Assembly (NCBI RefSeq): GCF_008632075.1
Contig: NZ_VWVM01000009.1
Location: forward strand, 110,525 to 174,524
Length of the DNA stretch: 64,000 bases
Source: Candidatus Pantoea gossypiicola
GTDB taxonomy: Bacteria; Pseudomonadota; Gammaproteobacteria; Enterobacterales; Enterobacteriaceae
Reading direction: 5' to 3'
Shown: positions 1 to 10,700 of the stretch, in pieces
How the letters are laid out: the number at the start of each line of letters is the position of its first letter
How positions within the stretch are numbered: the stretch's first letter is position 1
Translations under genes and position numbers: made by a program
The notes under the pieces: model-generated
What the model saw: only the letters and a program-made list of their open reading frames with translations
Databases searched by the model: none
What the model was told of the DNA's origin: nothing

Positions 1-1231
1 GCATCACCTGATACGCTTCCGCGCTGTTCAGCGTCTGATAGCTGACATCGTCATGGGCCGCAGCAAACACCGCCCTGACCTGCTCTGCATCACCGCGGTT
101 GATCGCTTTGGCCAGCTGGCCGATACCGGATGAAGCGTCAAAACGGTAACTTTTCTGCAACAGGCAGATGCTGTCACGCACGACTGGTGCCTGCCTGTCG
201 TCACTGCCCTGCAGCGTACAGCCGGTCAGCAGGGCAAGCTGTTCTGCCCGCGCCAGGCTGTAGCCACTTTCCGTGCAGCGGCAGATGTCGCCCAGCACCG
301 CACCCGCTTCAACCGAGGCGAGCTGATCGCGGTCGCCCAGAAACACCACGCGGGCATGGGCAGGCAGCGCGGCAATCAGTTTTGCCATCATCGAGAGATC
401 GACCATCGACGCTTCATCTACTACCAGCACATCAAGATGCAGCGGATTGCCGGCATGATAACGTAACCGCTGGGTATCAGGCTGTGCGCCCAGCAGGCGA
501 TGCAGCGTGGTGGCTTCGGCGGGGAAACGCCGCCGTTCTTCGTCGCTGACCGCCAGATCCTGCAGCGCCCGGCCCAGAGACTCAGTCAGCCGTGCAGCAG
601 CTTTACCGGTCGGTGCCGCCAACTGAATCCGAAGCGCGCCGGGATTCAGGCGAATCAGGGCGGCGAGGAGTTTCGCCACGGTAGTGGTTTTACCGGTGCC
701 CGGCCCGCCAGAAATGACCGCCGTCTTGCGGGTCAGCGCCACGGCTGCAGCAATTTTCTGCCAGTTCTCCGGCTGGTCACCAAACAGACTGTTCAGCACG
801 TCACCTGCGGCACGCATATCAAACGCGGTTTTGATTTCCTGCACAGCAAAGAAGTCGGCGACCCGGCCTTCACTGTGCCACAGCCGATGCAGATACAAAC
901 GCTGGTTACTCAGCACCAGCGGTGTCACACGGCTGCCGTCACTGACGGCCGGCCAGTCTGCCAGGCGTGATGACCAGTCATCCGGTGCGCCAGCCGCCTG
1001 CCAGATGGCCTGGGCCAGTGCAGGCTGACGCCCCGCAAACAGGCTATCTTCACAGAGGTTGCTCAGCGGTAAACAGACGTGTCCTTCTCCCGCCTCCGCG
1101 CTGACGCAGGCAGCCGCCAGCAGCAGCGCAGGCTGTGATTCTGTCGCCACCAGACGGGCAAACTGAATATCCAGTGGCCGCAGGAGACGCTTCTCAACCG
1201 CCTGCAGCAGCAGACTCAGCATGTCACTCAT
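1..1231 (-). CDS. recD: Exodeoxyribonuclease V alpha subunit RecD (N-terminal part, cut by window start)
   Basis: RecD is the fast 5'-to-3' helicase motor of the RecBCD helicase-nuclease, which processes double-strand ends for recombination and degrades linear DNA. About 410 codons are present, and the remaining C-terminal third lies outside the window. The reading frame is open from an ATG at 1231-1229 to the window edge. It contains a Walker A loop, GGPGTGKTTT, at about residue 165-175, in the place expected for this SF1B helicase. The start overlaps the recB stop (ATGTTATGAGTG, with the recB TGA inside the recD ATGA), the usual sign of translational coupling. The order recC-ptrA-recB-recD is that of E. 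coli. Identification is firm; the C-terminus cannot be checked. Confidence 0.95.
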   Translation of the reverse strand, partial: MSDMLSLLLQAVEKRLLRPLDIQFARLVATESQPALLLAAACVSAEAGEGHVCLPLSNLCEDSLFAGRQPALAQAIWQAAGAPDDWSSRLADWPAVSDGSRVTPLVLSNQRLYLHRLWHSEGRVADFFAVQEIKTAFDMRAAGDVLNSLFGDQPENWQKIAAAVALTRKTAVISGGPGTGKTTTVAKLLAALIRLNPGALRIQLAAPTGKAAARLTESLGRALQDLAVSDEERRRFPAEATTLHRLLGAQPDTQRLRYHAGNPLHLDVLVVDEASMVDLSMMAKLIAALPAHARVVFLGDRDQLASVEAGAVLGDICRCTESGYSLARAEQLALLTGCTLQGSDDRQAPVVRDSICLLQKSYRFDASSGIGQLAKAINRGDAEQVRAVFAAAHDDVSYQTLNSAEAYQVM

Positions 1232-4200
1232 AACATCTCCCCGGTTTCACCAAACAGCGCATCAATCTCTTCCACAAAAGCTTCGGAAGGTCGGGTGGCA
1301 AAAATGCCGTTGTCCGGCGAGCTGCCATCCACCCCACGTAAAAACAGATAAAACACCCCGCCAAAATGGTCCTGATAGTCGTAGTCCGGCAGGCGATGCT
1401 GCAGATAGCGATGCAGCGCCAGCGTATAGAGCTGATACTGCAGATCGTAACGGTGGCCAATCATCGCCTGCGCCATCGCTTCGGGCGTGTAAGCGGCGTG
1501 ACTTTCCCCCAGCCAGTTCGATTTGTAATCCAGCAGATAATATTTTCCCTGCCAGCGGAAGACCAGATCGATAAAACCCTTCAGCATGCCGCGCACCTGG
1601 CGAAAATCCAGCGGAGCGGCCTGCTGAGAGAGTGTATCGTGACGACGCAGCAGATCGTCAAGATCCGTCGCCGTCAGCAGATTATTGATCGGCAGATAAA
1701 ACTCCATCTCAATGAGTCTTTCGCTGCCTTTGATTGCCGACAGCGTCAGCCCCTCTGCGTTGAGCGGCGTATGTAACACCCTATCAATCCACTGTTCAAT
1801 GACCGGTAACCAGCTCAGCGGGTAACCATTGTGCTGCAGCTGATCTTCCAGCCAGATGCGATCCGGCGGTTCGGTAAAGTCGATCGACTCAAACAGGCCG
1901 TGCAGGAAGGTGCCGGGTGAGGCACCGCGAGGAAAGTGATGCGGCGTTAATGCCGCCTCTTCATCCCTCTCCTCTTCGCCCGCTGCATCAATATCGAAGT
2001 TAGGTAACGCATCCAGCAGTGGCGAGCTGTGATGCTGTTGCAGACCGGAATAACTGGTTACCCGCCAGACATCCGCCAGGGCGCGGGTTACGTCGCGGCT
2101 GCTTAACGCCTCGTCGCCCTGCTGTGCATCCTGCCACATTTCGCCCGGCTGCAGATCTTCTTCAACCAGGGCAATCCCTTCACCGGTTAATGCATTGAGT
2201 CGCTGGCTGAGCTGCTGCGCATCGGCCGCCTGACCCTGCTGTACCAGGTAGCCCAGCGCGCTCTTGTGCAGATCGCTTTCGCCCTCTTTTTTACGAGTGC
2301 CTTTGATCAGCGGTGCAATGCCCACGCTGCAGTGATAAACCGAACGGGTCAGCGCCACGTAGAGCAGACGCAGATCCTCTGCCAGCCGTTCTTCTTCGGC
2401 CAGCGCCAGACTCTGCGCATCACCCTGCACATCCAGCAGCGCCGTGAAGTTATCGCGATCGTGATAGAGTGCGCTGGCCGCCTCGCGAAACCCGGCGGCA
2501 AACGGCAGCCAGACCAGCGGATACTGCAGCCCTTTCGATTTATGGATGGTGATGATCTGCACCAGATGGCGGTCGCTTTCCAGACGCAGCTGCTGGCTGG
2601 AGGCCTGGCTGTTTGGCCGGGCAATCTGCTGCGCCAGGAAGCGCACCAGCGCGTGCGGACTCTCCAGCTGCACCGAGGCTTCCTGCAATAGTTCCCCCAG
2701 ATGCATCAGGTCAGTCAGGCGACGTTCACCGTTCTCCGAGGCCAGCATATTCTCCGCCAGTTGCCGCTTGATCATCACATCACGCAGCATCGGTAACACG
2801 CCACGCTGATGCCATAACTGCTGCCAGATGGCAAACTGCTCCACCAGCGCATCCCACTCGCGCTCATTCTGTGTCAGCGCGTCCAGGGTCGCCGCATCGA
2901 TGGCAAAAATCGACGTTGCCAGGGCGCTACGCAGCAGCCGTTCCTGTTCCGGTGCCTGTATCGCCTGCAGCAACCAGAGTAATTCGCGCGCTTCCGGCGT
3001 GGTATAGACGCTGTCCCGACTGGAGAGATAGACCGACGGAATCGACAATGCATTCAGCGCGTCGCGGATTAAACCGGCCTCATTGCGACTGCGCACCAGC
3101 ACGGTGATATCGGAAGCCCGCACCGGTTGCAGCGCCTCACCTTTACCCAGCCAGGCTCGTCCCTGCTGTCCCGCCACCAGCCAGCGGCTGATATCGGCGG
3201 CACACTGCTGCGCCATAAACTGCTGGTAGTCGCTGTTGCCAACGCCCTCGCCAGGCTGCAGCCAGAAACGCAATGCGGGTTGCTGCTGCTGGTCAAAAAT
3301 CAGCTTTAGTGACTCGTTGGGTGCAGCAGGCTTAACCGGCTGGAAGGGGATCGCCGAGAAGAGGAAAGGTGAATCGAGCTGAGAAAAGAGGCGGTTGACA
3401 CTCCCGACCATCTCAGGTGAAGAACGCCAGTTGGTATCGAGCGTATAGTGAGCACTGACTTCGCTTCTGGCCCGCAGATAAGTAAAAATATCCGCACCGC
3501 GAAACGCATAGATTGCCTGCTTGGGATCGCCGATCAGTAATAGCGCCTGCTCCGGCTGATTCATATAGAGCGTGCGAAAGATTCGATACTGCTGTGGATC
3601 GGTATCCTGGAATTCATCAATCAGGGCCACCGGGAAACGCGCCCGGATGGTTTCTGCCAGCAACACGCCGCCGGGCTGCTGCAACGCCTCATCGAGTTTA
3701 CTGAGCAGATCATCAAAGCCTAACAGTGCGCGTAACCGCTTTTCACGCTGCACCGTGGCACGCACATCGGTCAGCGCCTGCGCGATGATCACATCGCGCA
3801 GCGACAAGGGTTCTGCCAGAAACTGATCGATCGCCTCAAACAGCGAATGTCGCGGGGCGTCACCTTTTTTGGTTTTCTCATCCAGCACCTGCTGCCCAAA
3901 GCGCTCCAGCTCTTTCGGCAGTTGATAATCCAGCGTCTCACTGCTGGCCCACTGCGTGACTTTTGCGACCCAGTTGGGCAGATGTTTACTGCTGTAGCTG
4001 CGCTTATCCACGCCAGAAGCACTGATTATGCCTTCAACATCGGCGCTAAGCGTCTGCCACTGCTGTTTGATAGCCTCAATGCGCGCAAGGTTACGGGCGT
4101 GGCGTGATGCCAGCGTCTCATCGGCTGCGGGCGGACGTTTCAGGCTGGGTGATTCTCCCTGCAGCCAGGGGCGCAGCGTGGTCAGCAGGCTGTCAGGCCC

Positions 4201-4767
4201 GCTCCACTCCGCAGCAATGATTCGCGCCACATCCAGACTCAGTGGATAGCATTGACGACGCCAGAAATCAGCGGTCGACTGCTTCAGCAGCGCCTGCTCA
4301 TCTTCAATAAGTTCCTGCTCAAATAGCATGCCCGATTCAAACGCGTTGAGATTGAGCATCCGCTGACAGAAACCGTGAATAGTGAAGATGGCGGCTTCAT
4401 CCATCTGCCGCTCAGCAGCCAGCAGCTGCGCGGCGGCCTGACTGAGATCCGGCATCTGCTCCAGCAGTAACTGGTGCATCGGATTGCTGCTTTTGCCGCG
4501 GATACAGGCCAGACGTAACTGATGAATATTCTCGCGGATGCGTCCGCGCAGTTCCGCAGTGGCGGCTTCGGTGAAGGTCACCACTAAGATTTCTTCTACC
4601 GAAAGCGGGCGGCTGTAGGCGTTTTCTCCGCCCAGCCCCAGCAGCAGGCGCAGATAGAGCAGTCCAATGGTAAAGGTTTTTCCGGTTCCCGCTGACGCCT
4701 CAATCAGCCGCTCGCCTCTGAGCGGCAGCGTTAAAGGATTCAGCGATACGGGAGGTAACTGCGTCAT
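1228..4767 (-). CDS. recB: Exodeoxyribonuclease V beta subunit RecB
   Basis: RecB is the 3'-to-5' helicase and the only nuclease subunit of RecBCD; it also loads RecA after Chi recognition. The protein is 1179 residues, essentially the length of the E. coli protein. The N-terminus carries the SF1 motif I ASAGTGKTFTI near residue 25. The UvrD-like signature VALIDEFQDTDPQQY lies in the middle, and a C-terminal RecB nuclease domain contains DLVFRWQGKYYLLDYKSNW, with the metal-binding Asp and the Asp-x-Lys motif. Its start overlaps the ptrA stop by 4 bp and its stop overlaps the recD start, so the three genes are almost certainly one message. Confidence 0.98.
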   Translation of the reverse strand: MTQLPPVSLNPLTLPLRGERLIEASAGTGKTFTIGLLYLRLLLGLGGENAYSRPLSVEEILVVTFTEAATAELRGRIRENIHQLRLACIRGKSSNPMHQLLLEQMPDLSQAAAQLLAAERQMDEAAIFTIHGFCQRMLNLNAFESGMLFEQELIEDEQALLKQSTADFWRRQCYPLSLDVARIIAAEWSGPDSLLTTLRPWLQGESPSLKRPPAADETLASRHARNLARIEAIKQQWQTLSADVEGIISASGVDKRSYSSKHLPNWVAKVTQWASSETLDYQLPKELERFGQQVLDEKTKKGDAPRHSLFEAIDQFLAEPLSLRDVIIAQALTDVRATVQREKRLRALLGFDDLLSKLDEALQQPGGVLLAETIRARFPVALIDEFQDTDPQQYRIFRTLYMNQPEQALLLIGDPKQAIYAFRGADIFTYLRARSEVSAHYTLDTNWRSSPEMVGSVNRLFSQLDSPFLFSAIPFQPVKPAAPNESLKLIFDQQQQPALRFWLQPGEGVGNSDYQQFMAQQCAADISRWLVAGQQGRAWLGKGEALQPVRASDITVLVRSRNEAGLIRDALNALSIPSVYLSSRDSVYTTPEARELLWLLQAIQAPEQERLLRSALATSIFAIDAATLDALTQNEREWDALVEQFAIWQQLWHQRGVLPMLRDVMIKRQLAENMLASENGERRLTDLMHLGELLQEASVQLESPHALVRFLAQQIARPNSQASSQQLRLESDRHLVQIITIHKSKGLQYPLVWLPFAAGFREAASALYHDRDNFTALLDVQGDAQSLALAEEERLAEDLRLLYVALTRSVYHCSVGIAPLIKGTRKKEGESDLHKSALGYLVQQGQAADAQQLSQRLNALTGEGIALVEEDLQPGEMWQDAQQGDEALSSRDVTRALADVWRVTSYSGLQQHHSSPLLDALPNFDIDAAGEEERDEEAALTPHHFPRGASPGTFLHGLFESIDFTEPPDRIWLEDQLQHNGYPLSWLPVIEQWIDRVLHTPLNAEGLTLSAIKGSERLIEMEFYLPINNLLTATDLDDLLRRHDTLSQQAAPLDFRQVRGMLKGFIDLVFRWQGKYYLLDYKSNWLGESHAAYTPEAMAQAMIGHRYDLQYQLYTLALHRYLQHRLPDYDYQDHFGGVFYLFLRGVDGSSPDNGIFATRPSEAFVEEIDALFGETGEML

Positions 4768-7655
4768 TGGGTCTCACTCTTTACCGGCAGCGACTGCTGC
4801 AATTGCGCCACTTCATTCCAGGTTTTCCAGCCAGGCTGGCGGGCAAATTCAGTTTTGCCATTGCCGGTGCCGGCAATCTGCGAGGTCATTGCCATGCCCT
4901 TGTGTTCAATCACGGCCTGCCGGAAAAAGTCTGCCAGGCTGGCCGGGGTTAACTGCTGAACCTGCTCGATCACTTTTTGCCGGGTATTAAAGTGATCATT
5001 CTGCCGATCAAAGTCGCGGCTAAAACGATCTGCTTCCTCAAAGAGCGTCTGAGGACGCTGCTGCAAATCATTGATCATCGCCTGCTGGTACTGGGCAAAA
5101 TCTGCCTTACTCATGCTGCGTAATCGTTTTTCTGCCTGTGGATAGAAGGCCTTATAACGCTGCAACAGCCAGTCCGGTTGCTTGCTGTTACTTTGCAGCA
5201 GGAAGCCGACACCCCATTGGCGGCCCACTGGCATCTGGAAGGCAAAGACCGCATAGCCGAGCTGCTCTTTAGTACGCAGCTGATTGTAAAACCACGGCTG
5301 AACGATCTGGCTCAACATTGAGCTGTGCGCCATGCTCTGATATTCACCATATCCCAGTGGAACATAGAGGGCGGCAAGAGCGGAGTCGGTGCTGCTGCCC
5401 TTCTGCTGCAGGTTGGCTTTCAGCGGTTTTTTAATGGTCACATACTGGCTGTGCCAGTCGCGGGTGGCATTACTCTGCATCTGCTGCTTAAGCTCATGTC
5501 CCAGTTGCTTCACGCTGTCAGCACTGAGGTTACCCACTACCAGCATCTCTGGCGTCGCATCGCGGAACAGCGTATCGCGGTAGGTCGTCACATCCTTGAG
5601 TGAGATTGTGCTGACCAGCCTGCGGCGCGTCTCGCGCTGGGTATAAGGCAGCTGCGACAGCAGTTGCATCGGCTGAATCGCCTGCTCAAACGCCTTGCCT
5701 TTTTCTGCCGCGTCCAGCCGCTCCAGATACCAGGATTTAGCCTGCTCAAGCTGCTGTTCTGTCGGCTGGAAAGTGGCATAACCCTCCACCAGTTTCTTCA
5801 GTAGCGTCGGCAGACGTTGCGTGAAGCCGTTGGCACTGAACACCAGCCCTTCATCTTCGCCGGTTGTGAAGCTGATGCCGCCCACCGAAGCCTGCGAGTT
5901 AAGTTCGTCCAGTGCCAGGCTGGAGAGGTAATCATTCAGGCCAAACAGCACCTGCTGACGGGCGTCGCGGATGGCGTTTTTATTGCGTAACGCCAGGGTG
6001 ATCGCCGCTTTAGGCTCGCTGGCGTAATAACGGCTGGGCATCCAGTAAATGCGCATACCGTCATTGTTGTCCAGCTTCACCGGATGCTGATACGTTTTTC
6101 CGTCCGACGGCAACAGGGTGAAGTCGTCCGGGATATAGGGGTTCAGCACGGGCATCGCCAGCGTGATCTGGCTGGCGCGCTGTTGCCAGTCGGCAAAGGT
6201 TTGTGGCGTGATCTTCTCAACCTGATAAGGCGCATCCACAAAATAGGCGGTTTTGTTGTGTGGCTCCTGCGGGCTGATATACCAGATGCGTGCATGCTGC
6301 GGGGTCATCTCGTTCAGCCGGGCTTTAATCGCGGCAGCATCGTACTGATCCGCCAGATAAGGCGCATCCAGCGTGTGTTCAACCGGCACACGCAGCATAG
6401 TATCAACCAGCCATTCAATGTAATCCATATCGCGGGTGATAGAGGGATAGCGGAAATCGAGCGCCAGCACGTGTGAAACTTCATCGAAATAGCGCTTATC
6501 ATCGGCCTGCTGACGCAGCAGATTGATGTAGCTGAATATAGCCGCTACCACTTCGTCACGCTGTGCCAGCCCCTTATCCGTGAGTGACGCGGTAATCGCA
6601 AATACGCCACTATTACGCTCGGTCATCGGGTCAGCGCCCGCATTGACCCCATCGGCCAGCCCCTGCTTTTGCAGCCAGTCAGTCAGCGTATTTTTGCTGC
6701 GGTTGCTGATTAAATAGCTAATCAGCGTGTCGGTTTTACTGCGGAAGCGATCGCTGTTATTGGCAATGCGGAATTCAATTTTGAGCTGCTTGCGCGGCTG
6801 GGCCGGAACGTAATGAATGATGATGCCCTGCTGCGCTTCCGTCACCACCGGCACCGTAATCTCCGGCACGCTGGCGTCATGATTTTGCACCCGGCCAAAG
6901 GTTCTGGCCGCAATTGATGCCATCTCCGGCAGCGGTTTGTTGCTGTAGATCACCGCCTTCATCAGGTTCGCAGAGTAATGGGTGTGATAAAAATCCAGCA
7001 GCGCCTGGTGTAGTTTGCTGCCGGGCTTATCTTTCAATGTTTCAAGATTGCCGCCCGAGAAACGTGACGCCGGATGCGCCGGATTAAGCGTTTCAGCGCC
7101 CACCTGGGCCATACGCAGGCCATCGCGCGAGCGCGCCATGGTCAGCTCGGCGTTCACGGCGTGGCGTTCGCGATCGGCGTTAACCGGATCCAGCAGTGGC
7201 TCAGCCACCGCATCCGCGAGTCGATCAACCGCCGGTTCCAGCGAATCGTTTTCTACTTCCAGATAAAAGGCGGTGCGGTAAGAGGCCGTGCTGGCGTTGT
7301 GGCTGCCGCCATGCTTTTTCAGGAACTCGGCCAGGTTATCCGGCTGCGGGTAGTGCTTTGAGCCCATCAGCACCATATGCTCGAGGTAGTGTGCCAGTCC
7401 CGCCTGCTGATTGGGATCGTCCAGCGATCCTATCGGCAGCGTCAGTGCTGCCAGCGATTTCGGTGCGACAGGATCGGAAACCAGTAACACCGTCATCCCG
7501 TTATCAAGTCGGATTGCCTGATAGTGGCGAGGATCCTGTTCACTTTTGCGAATGGTGTCGTTAACTGGCTGCCAGCCTGATGATGCCTGCGCCTGTGCTG
7601 TCCAGGCCACCAGGCTTAACAATAGCGCCGCTATCCAGCGTGCGTGTACCCGCAT
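4764..7655 (-). CDS. ptrA: Periplasmic zinc protease pitrilysin (protease III)
   Basis: Pitrilysin is a periplasmic M16 metalloendopeptidase that degrades small proteins and peptides such as insulin-sized substrates. I start it at the ATG at 7655, because that gives a clean Sec signal peptide (MRVHARW, then a hydrophobic run, cleavage after AQA) preceded by AGAGGGG. A longer frame to 7718 would add 21 residues ahead of the signal peptide and is unlikely. The product is 963 residues. The inverted zinc motif HYLEH is at residues 89-93 (His89, Glu92, His93), and the distal ligand Glu170 is in NAELTMA. The gene lies between recC and recB as in E. coli. This conserved arrangement has no known functional link to RecBCD. 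Confidence 0.96.
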   Translation of the reverse strand: MRVHARWIAALLLSLVAWTAQAQASSGWQPVNDTIRKSEQDPRHYQAIRLDNGMTVLLVSDPVAPKSLAALTLPIGSLDDPNQQAGLAHYLEHMVLMGSKHYPQPDNLAEFLKKHGGSHNASTASYRTAFYLEVENDSLEPAVDRLADAVAEPLLDPVNADRERHAVNAELTMARSRDGLRMAQVGAETLNPAHPASRFSGGNLETLKDKPGSKLHQALLDFYHTHYSANLMKAVIYSNKPLPEMASIAARTFGRVQNHDASVPEITVPVVTEAQQGIIIHYVPAQPRKQLKIEFRIANNSDRFRSKTDTLISYLISNRSKNTLTDWLQKQGLADGVNAGADPMTERNSGVFAITASLTDKGLAQRDEVVAAIFSYINLLRQQADDKRYFDEVSHVLALDFRYPSITRDMDYIEWLVDTMLRVPVEHTLDAPYLADQYDAAAIKARLNEMTPQHARIWYISPQEPHNKTAYFVDAPYQVEKITPQTFADWQQRASQITLAMPVLNPYIPDDFTLLPSDGKTYQHPVKLDNNDGMRIYWMPSRYYASEPKAAITLALRNKNAIRDARQQVLFGLNDYLSSLALDELNSQASVGGISFTTGEDEGLVFSANGFTQRLPTLLKKLVEGYATFQPTEQQLEQAKSWYLERLDAAEKGKAFEQAIQPMQLLSQLPYTQRETRRRLVSTISLKDVTTYRDTLFRDATPEMLVVGNLSADSVKQLGHELKQQMQSNATRDWHSQYVTIKKPLKANLQQKGSSTDSALAALYVPLGYGEYQSMAHSSMLSQIVQPWFYNQLRTKEQLGYAVFAFQMPVGRQWGVGFLLQSNSKQPDWLLQRYKAFYPQAEKRLRSMSKADFAQYQQAMINDLQQRPQTLFEEADRFSRDFDRQNDHFNTRQKVIEQVQQLTPASLADFFRQAVIEHKGMAMTSQIAGTGNGKTEFARQPGWKTWNEVAQLQQSLPVKSETQ

Positions 7656-7763
7656 GTAAACCCCTCTCGTTTCCCGATAAGCCGCCAATCTCTGACACGG
7701 CGGCTCAAAGCAGAGCAAAATTTCTGTGTAATAAGCCAGTTAGCAAAAGTGCCTTCTGACCTG

Positions 7764-10700
7764 CTATTCATCATCCTGATGTGCAGCCAGCACCGGTAAA
7801 TACCAGTGCTGTGCCGCCTCAGTTATCTGCTGCAATTGTGGCTCATCCAGCACACGGCAAAGACGCTGCAGATAGGGATCGCCGCCCTCGCCCTCAACCT
7901 GATAATTACCCTGCCAGGCGGTCAGCAGTCGATTACGCGCTTTGAGCTGCGTCGCTTCATCGGTCAGCAACTGCTGGCTTTTTTTGTCATAGCTGGCGGT
8001 CAGCCACGCGCCGCCACTCTTGTTAAGCAACATCAGCGGCTGGCGCATACCCGCGAGATAGCCTGCGACATATTCATTCAGCGCAGCGATCGCCTCAGCC
8101 TGCGGCACGGCGAGGAAACACCAGCGGCTCTGCTGCCGGCCAAACATCCGGCTGCTGCCGGTGCCGCCCAGTGCGCAGTAGACCAGATGCTCCAGCCAGA
8201 GTAACAGTCCGTCGTTCATGTTGAGCACGCCAGGCCGCCAGCGCAGTAATCCGTCACTCTGCACCTGCGTCAGCCAGCCGGTTAAGCTGACCTGCTCCAG
8301 CTGCAGGTTTACTTCCCAGCTCTCGCCATCACTGCGCTGAGTGACCACTTCAGCAGCCACTTCCTGCATCTCATCACGCTGCGCCTGCCAGAACAGCTCA
8401 CCGAACGCGCCATAAGGCAGATTACCGGCCGCACGATGGTGCGCATAAAGCCGCTGGGTGTCCTCGCCTTCGACCAGGGCATTCAGCAGCTGCGCATTGA
8501 TTTGGTAACGCTCCAGGTTGTCGAGGGCAAATGGCTCGCTGTCGGGCAGTTCGTTCTCCTCCAGCCAGAAACTTACACCGAGCCGCTGGTGAAACCAGGC
8601 GCGGACCGGATGTCGCCAGAAACGCAGAAACGCCTCCAGCGTCAGCGCATCAATTAACGGCGCTTCCAGCGGCTGAACAAAATCAGGTTGCGGCTGCCCG
8701 GTTCCCTGCGCGGCAGGCAGCCACTCACGGGCGAAGCTCTGGAGTCTGGCAGCTGGCTGGAAGTTTTCTGCAGCAAATGGCATCCGGCTGTGCAGGTGCT
8801 GCAGGTGCATCCGCACCCGCGCAGCACTCTCATCAAGCTCAAGATGACCGTCACCCTCCAGATAAAAACTCTGACCAATGTAATCCAGCAGTTCTGTGAC
8901 CAGCACCGAAGGGTAGCGTTCCGTATTATCCTGAATCGCGCGTCCGATATAACTGATGTAGAGCTGCTGCTGTGCCGAAATCATCGCCTCCAGAAAGAGG
9001 TAGCGATCATCATCGCGGCGGCTGCGATCGCCTTTGCGGGATTGCTGCTGCATCAGGTCAAAACCTAATGGTGCCAGGGTACGGGGATAGACGCCGTCAT
9101 TCATGCCAAGCAGACAGACCAGTTTAAAAGGAATTGAGCGCATCGGCATCAGGGTGCAGAAGTTAATCTGTCCAGCCAGAAAACGCTGGCTGATGCGCTG
9201 CTGATCAAGCCGGCTACGCAAATCATCACGCAACAGCGCCACCGGAATCGCCTCTTCAAAGCGCGCATCCATGCCATATTCGATCAATTGCTGCCACTGC
9301 TCTTGCACCAGCAGCAGGGCAGCCTCGGTTTCTGCATCAGGGCTGAAAAAGGCGTTCAGCAATTCCCGGCACAGTGGCAGCCAGGCGACCAGCGGACGGG
9401 GTTCGGCCAGCAGTTGCCGCCAGTGATTAAGCCGGGAAAGCAGCTCTGCCAGATGTCCCGCCAGTTCCCCCACCAGACCACTCGACTCGTCATAAGGCAG
9501 AATCCCTTCCCAGTCACCGTTGTGGCTCTCCATCGCATAGCCCAGCAGCATGCGCTGCAGGCCAAAGCGCCAGGTGTGCTGGCCGGTAATCGGAAGTGAC
9601 AGCGCTTCCACGCTGGCATCATCCAGCCCCCAGCGCACACCCGATTCGCTGACCCAGCGCCGGAGTAAGCGCAGGCCGCTTTCATCAATAGAGAAATGAG
9701 CAGCCAGCGCCGGGACATCCAGCAGCGCCAGCACATCCTCTGAGACAAAACGGCTGTCCGGCAGTGCCAGCAGATTCAGAAAGGCCACAATGGCCGGATG
9801 CGCCTGACTGGCCCGCCGGTCTGAAATCGCAAACGGCAGGTAGCGATCGGCGGGTGCGTTGGCGAACACCGCCTGAATAAACGGCGCGTAAGCGTCGATG
9901 TCTGCCACCATGACGATAATGTCACGTGCTTTCAGCGTCGGATCGGTCTCCATCATCGCCAGCAGATGATCCTGCAATACTTCGACTTCACGCTGGGCGC
10001 TGTGGCAGACCTGTACCGCAATAGAGCGATCGTTCGGATCCAGGCGGCGCTTCTGATCGCTGTGCGCCAGTTCCGCCGCATTCAGTCCGATGATGGCGTT
10101 ATCCTGCAGGTTGAGAAGATCGTGCTGCATGCAGTGCAGCAGGTTATCCGGCTCTACATCCACAAACGCATCAATATCGTCGTTTGACTCCATCTGACTG
10201 AGCAGAAACAGGTTATCGCGTCCCAGCGTGCCCCATGAGGCAAGCAGCGGGTTAGTGAGCTGCTGTTCGCCAGCGTCGTTAAACAGCGCGGGTGCCTGCT
10301 CTGCATCCCGGAAAAGCCCGCGTGATTCATCGGCACCATGACGTCGGCGCTGACGGCTCTGCAGTTTCGCCAGAAACGCATAGTCCTGAATGTCGCCCCA
10401 GTAGTCGCGGCAGGGATTGGTGAACAGCAGATGGATGTCGATGTGACGTCCCAGCGCCTGCAACGCCTGCAGATAGACTGGCGGCAGTGCAGAGATACCA
10501 CAGATGAAGACCCGTTTCGGTAGATTTTCCGGCGTGGTTTTCGCCTGCTCCAGCGTCTGAATAAATCGCGAATAGAGGTTGGCACGGTGCCATTCGGGCT
10601 GGCGCAACGCCTGGGTATAACTTACCAGATCGCGCCACAGTGCGGCCTGCCAGCGCTGCGCTTCACCCAGTCCGTCAATGGTTTCGCCACGCTCCCAGCT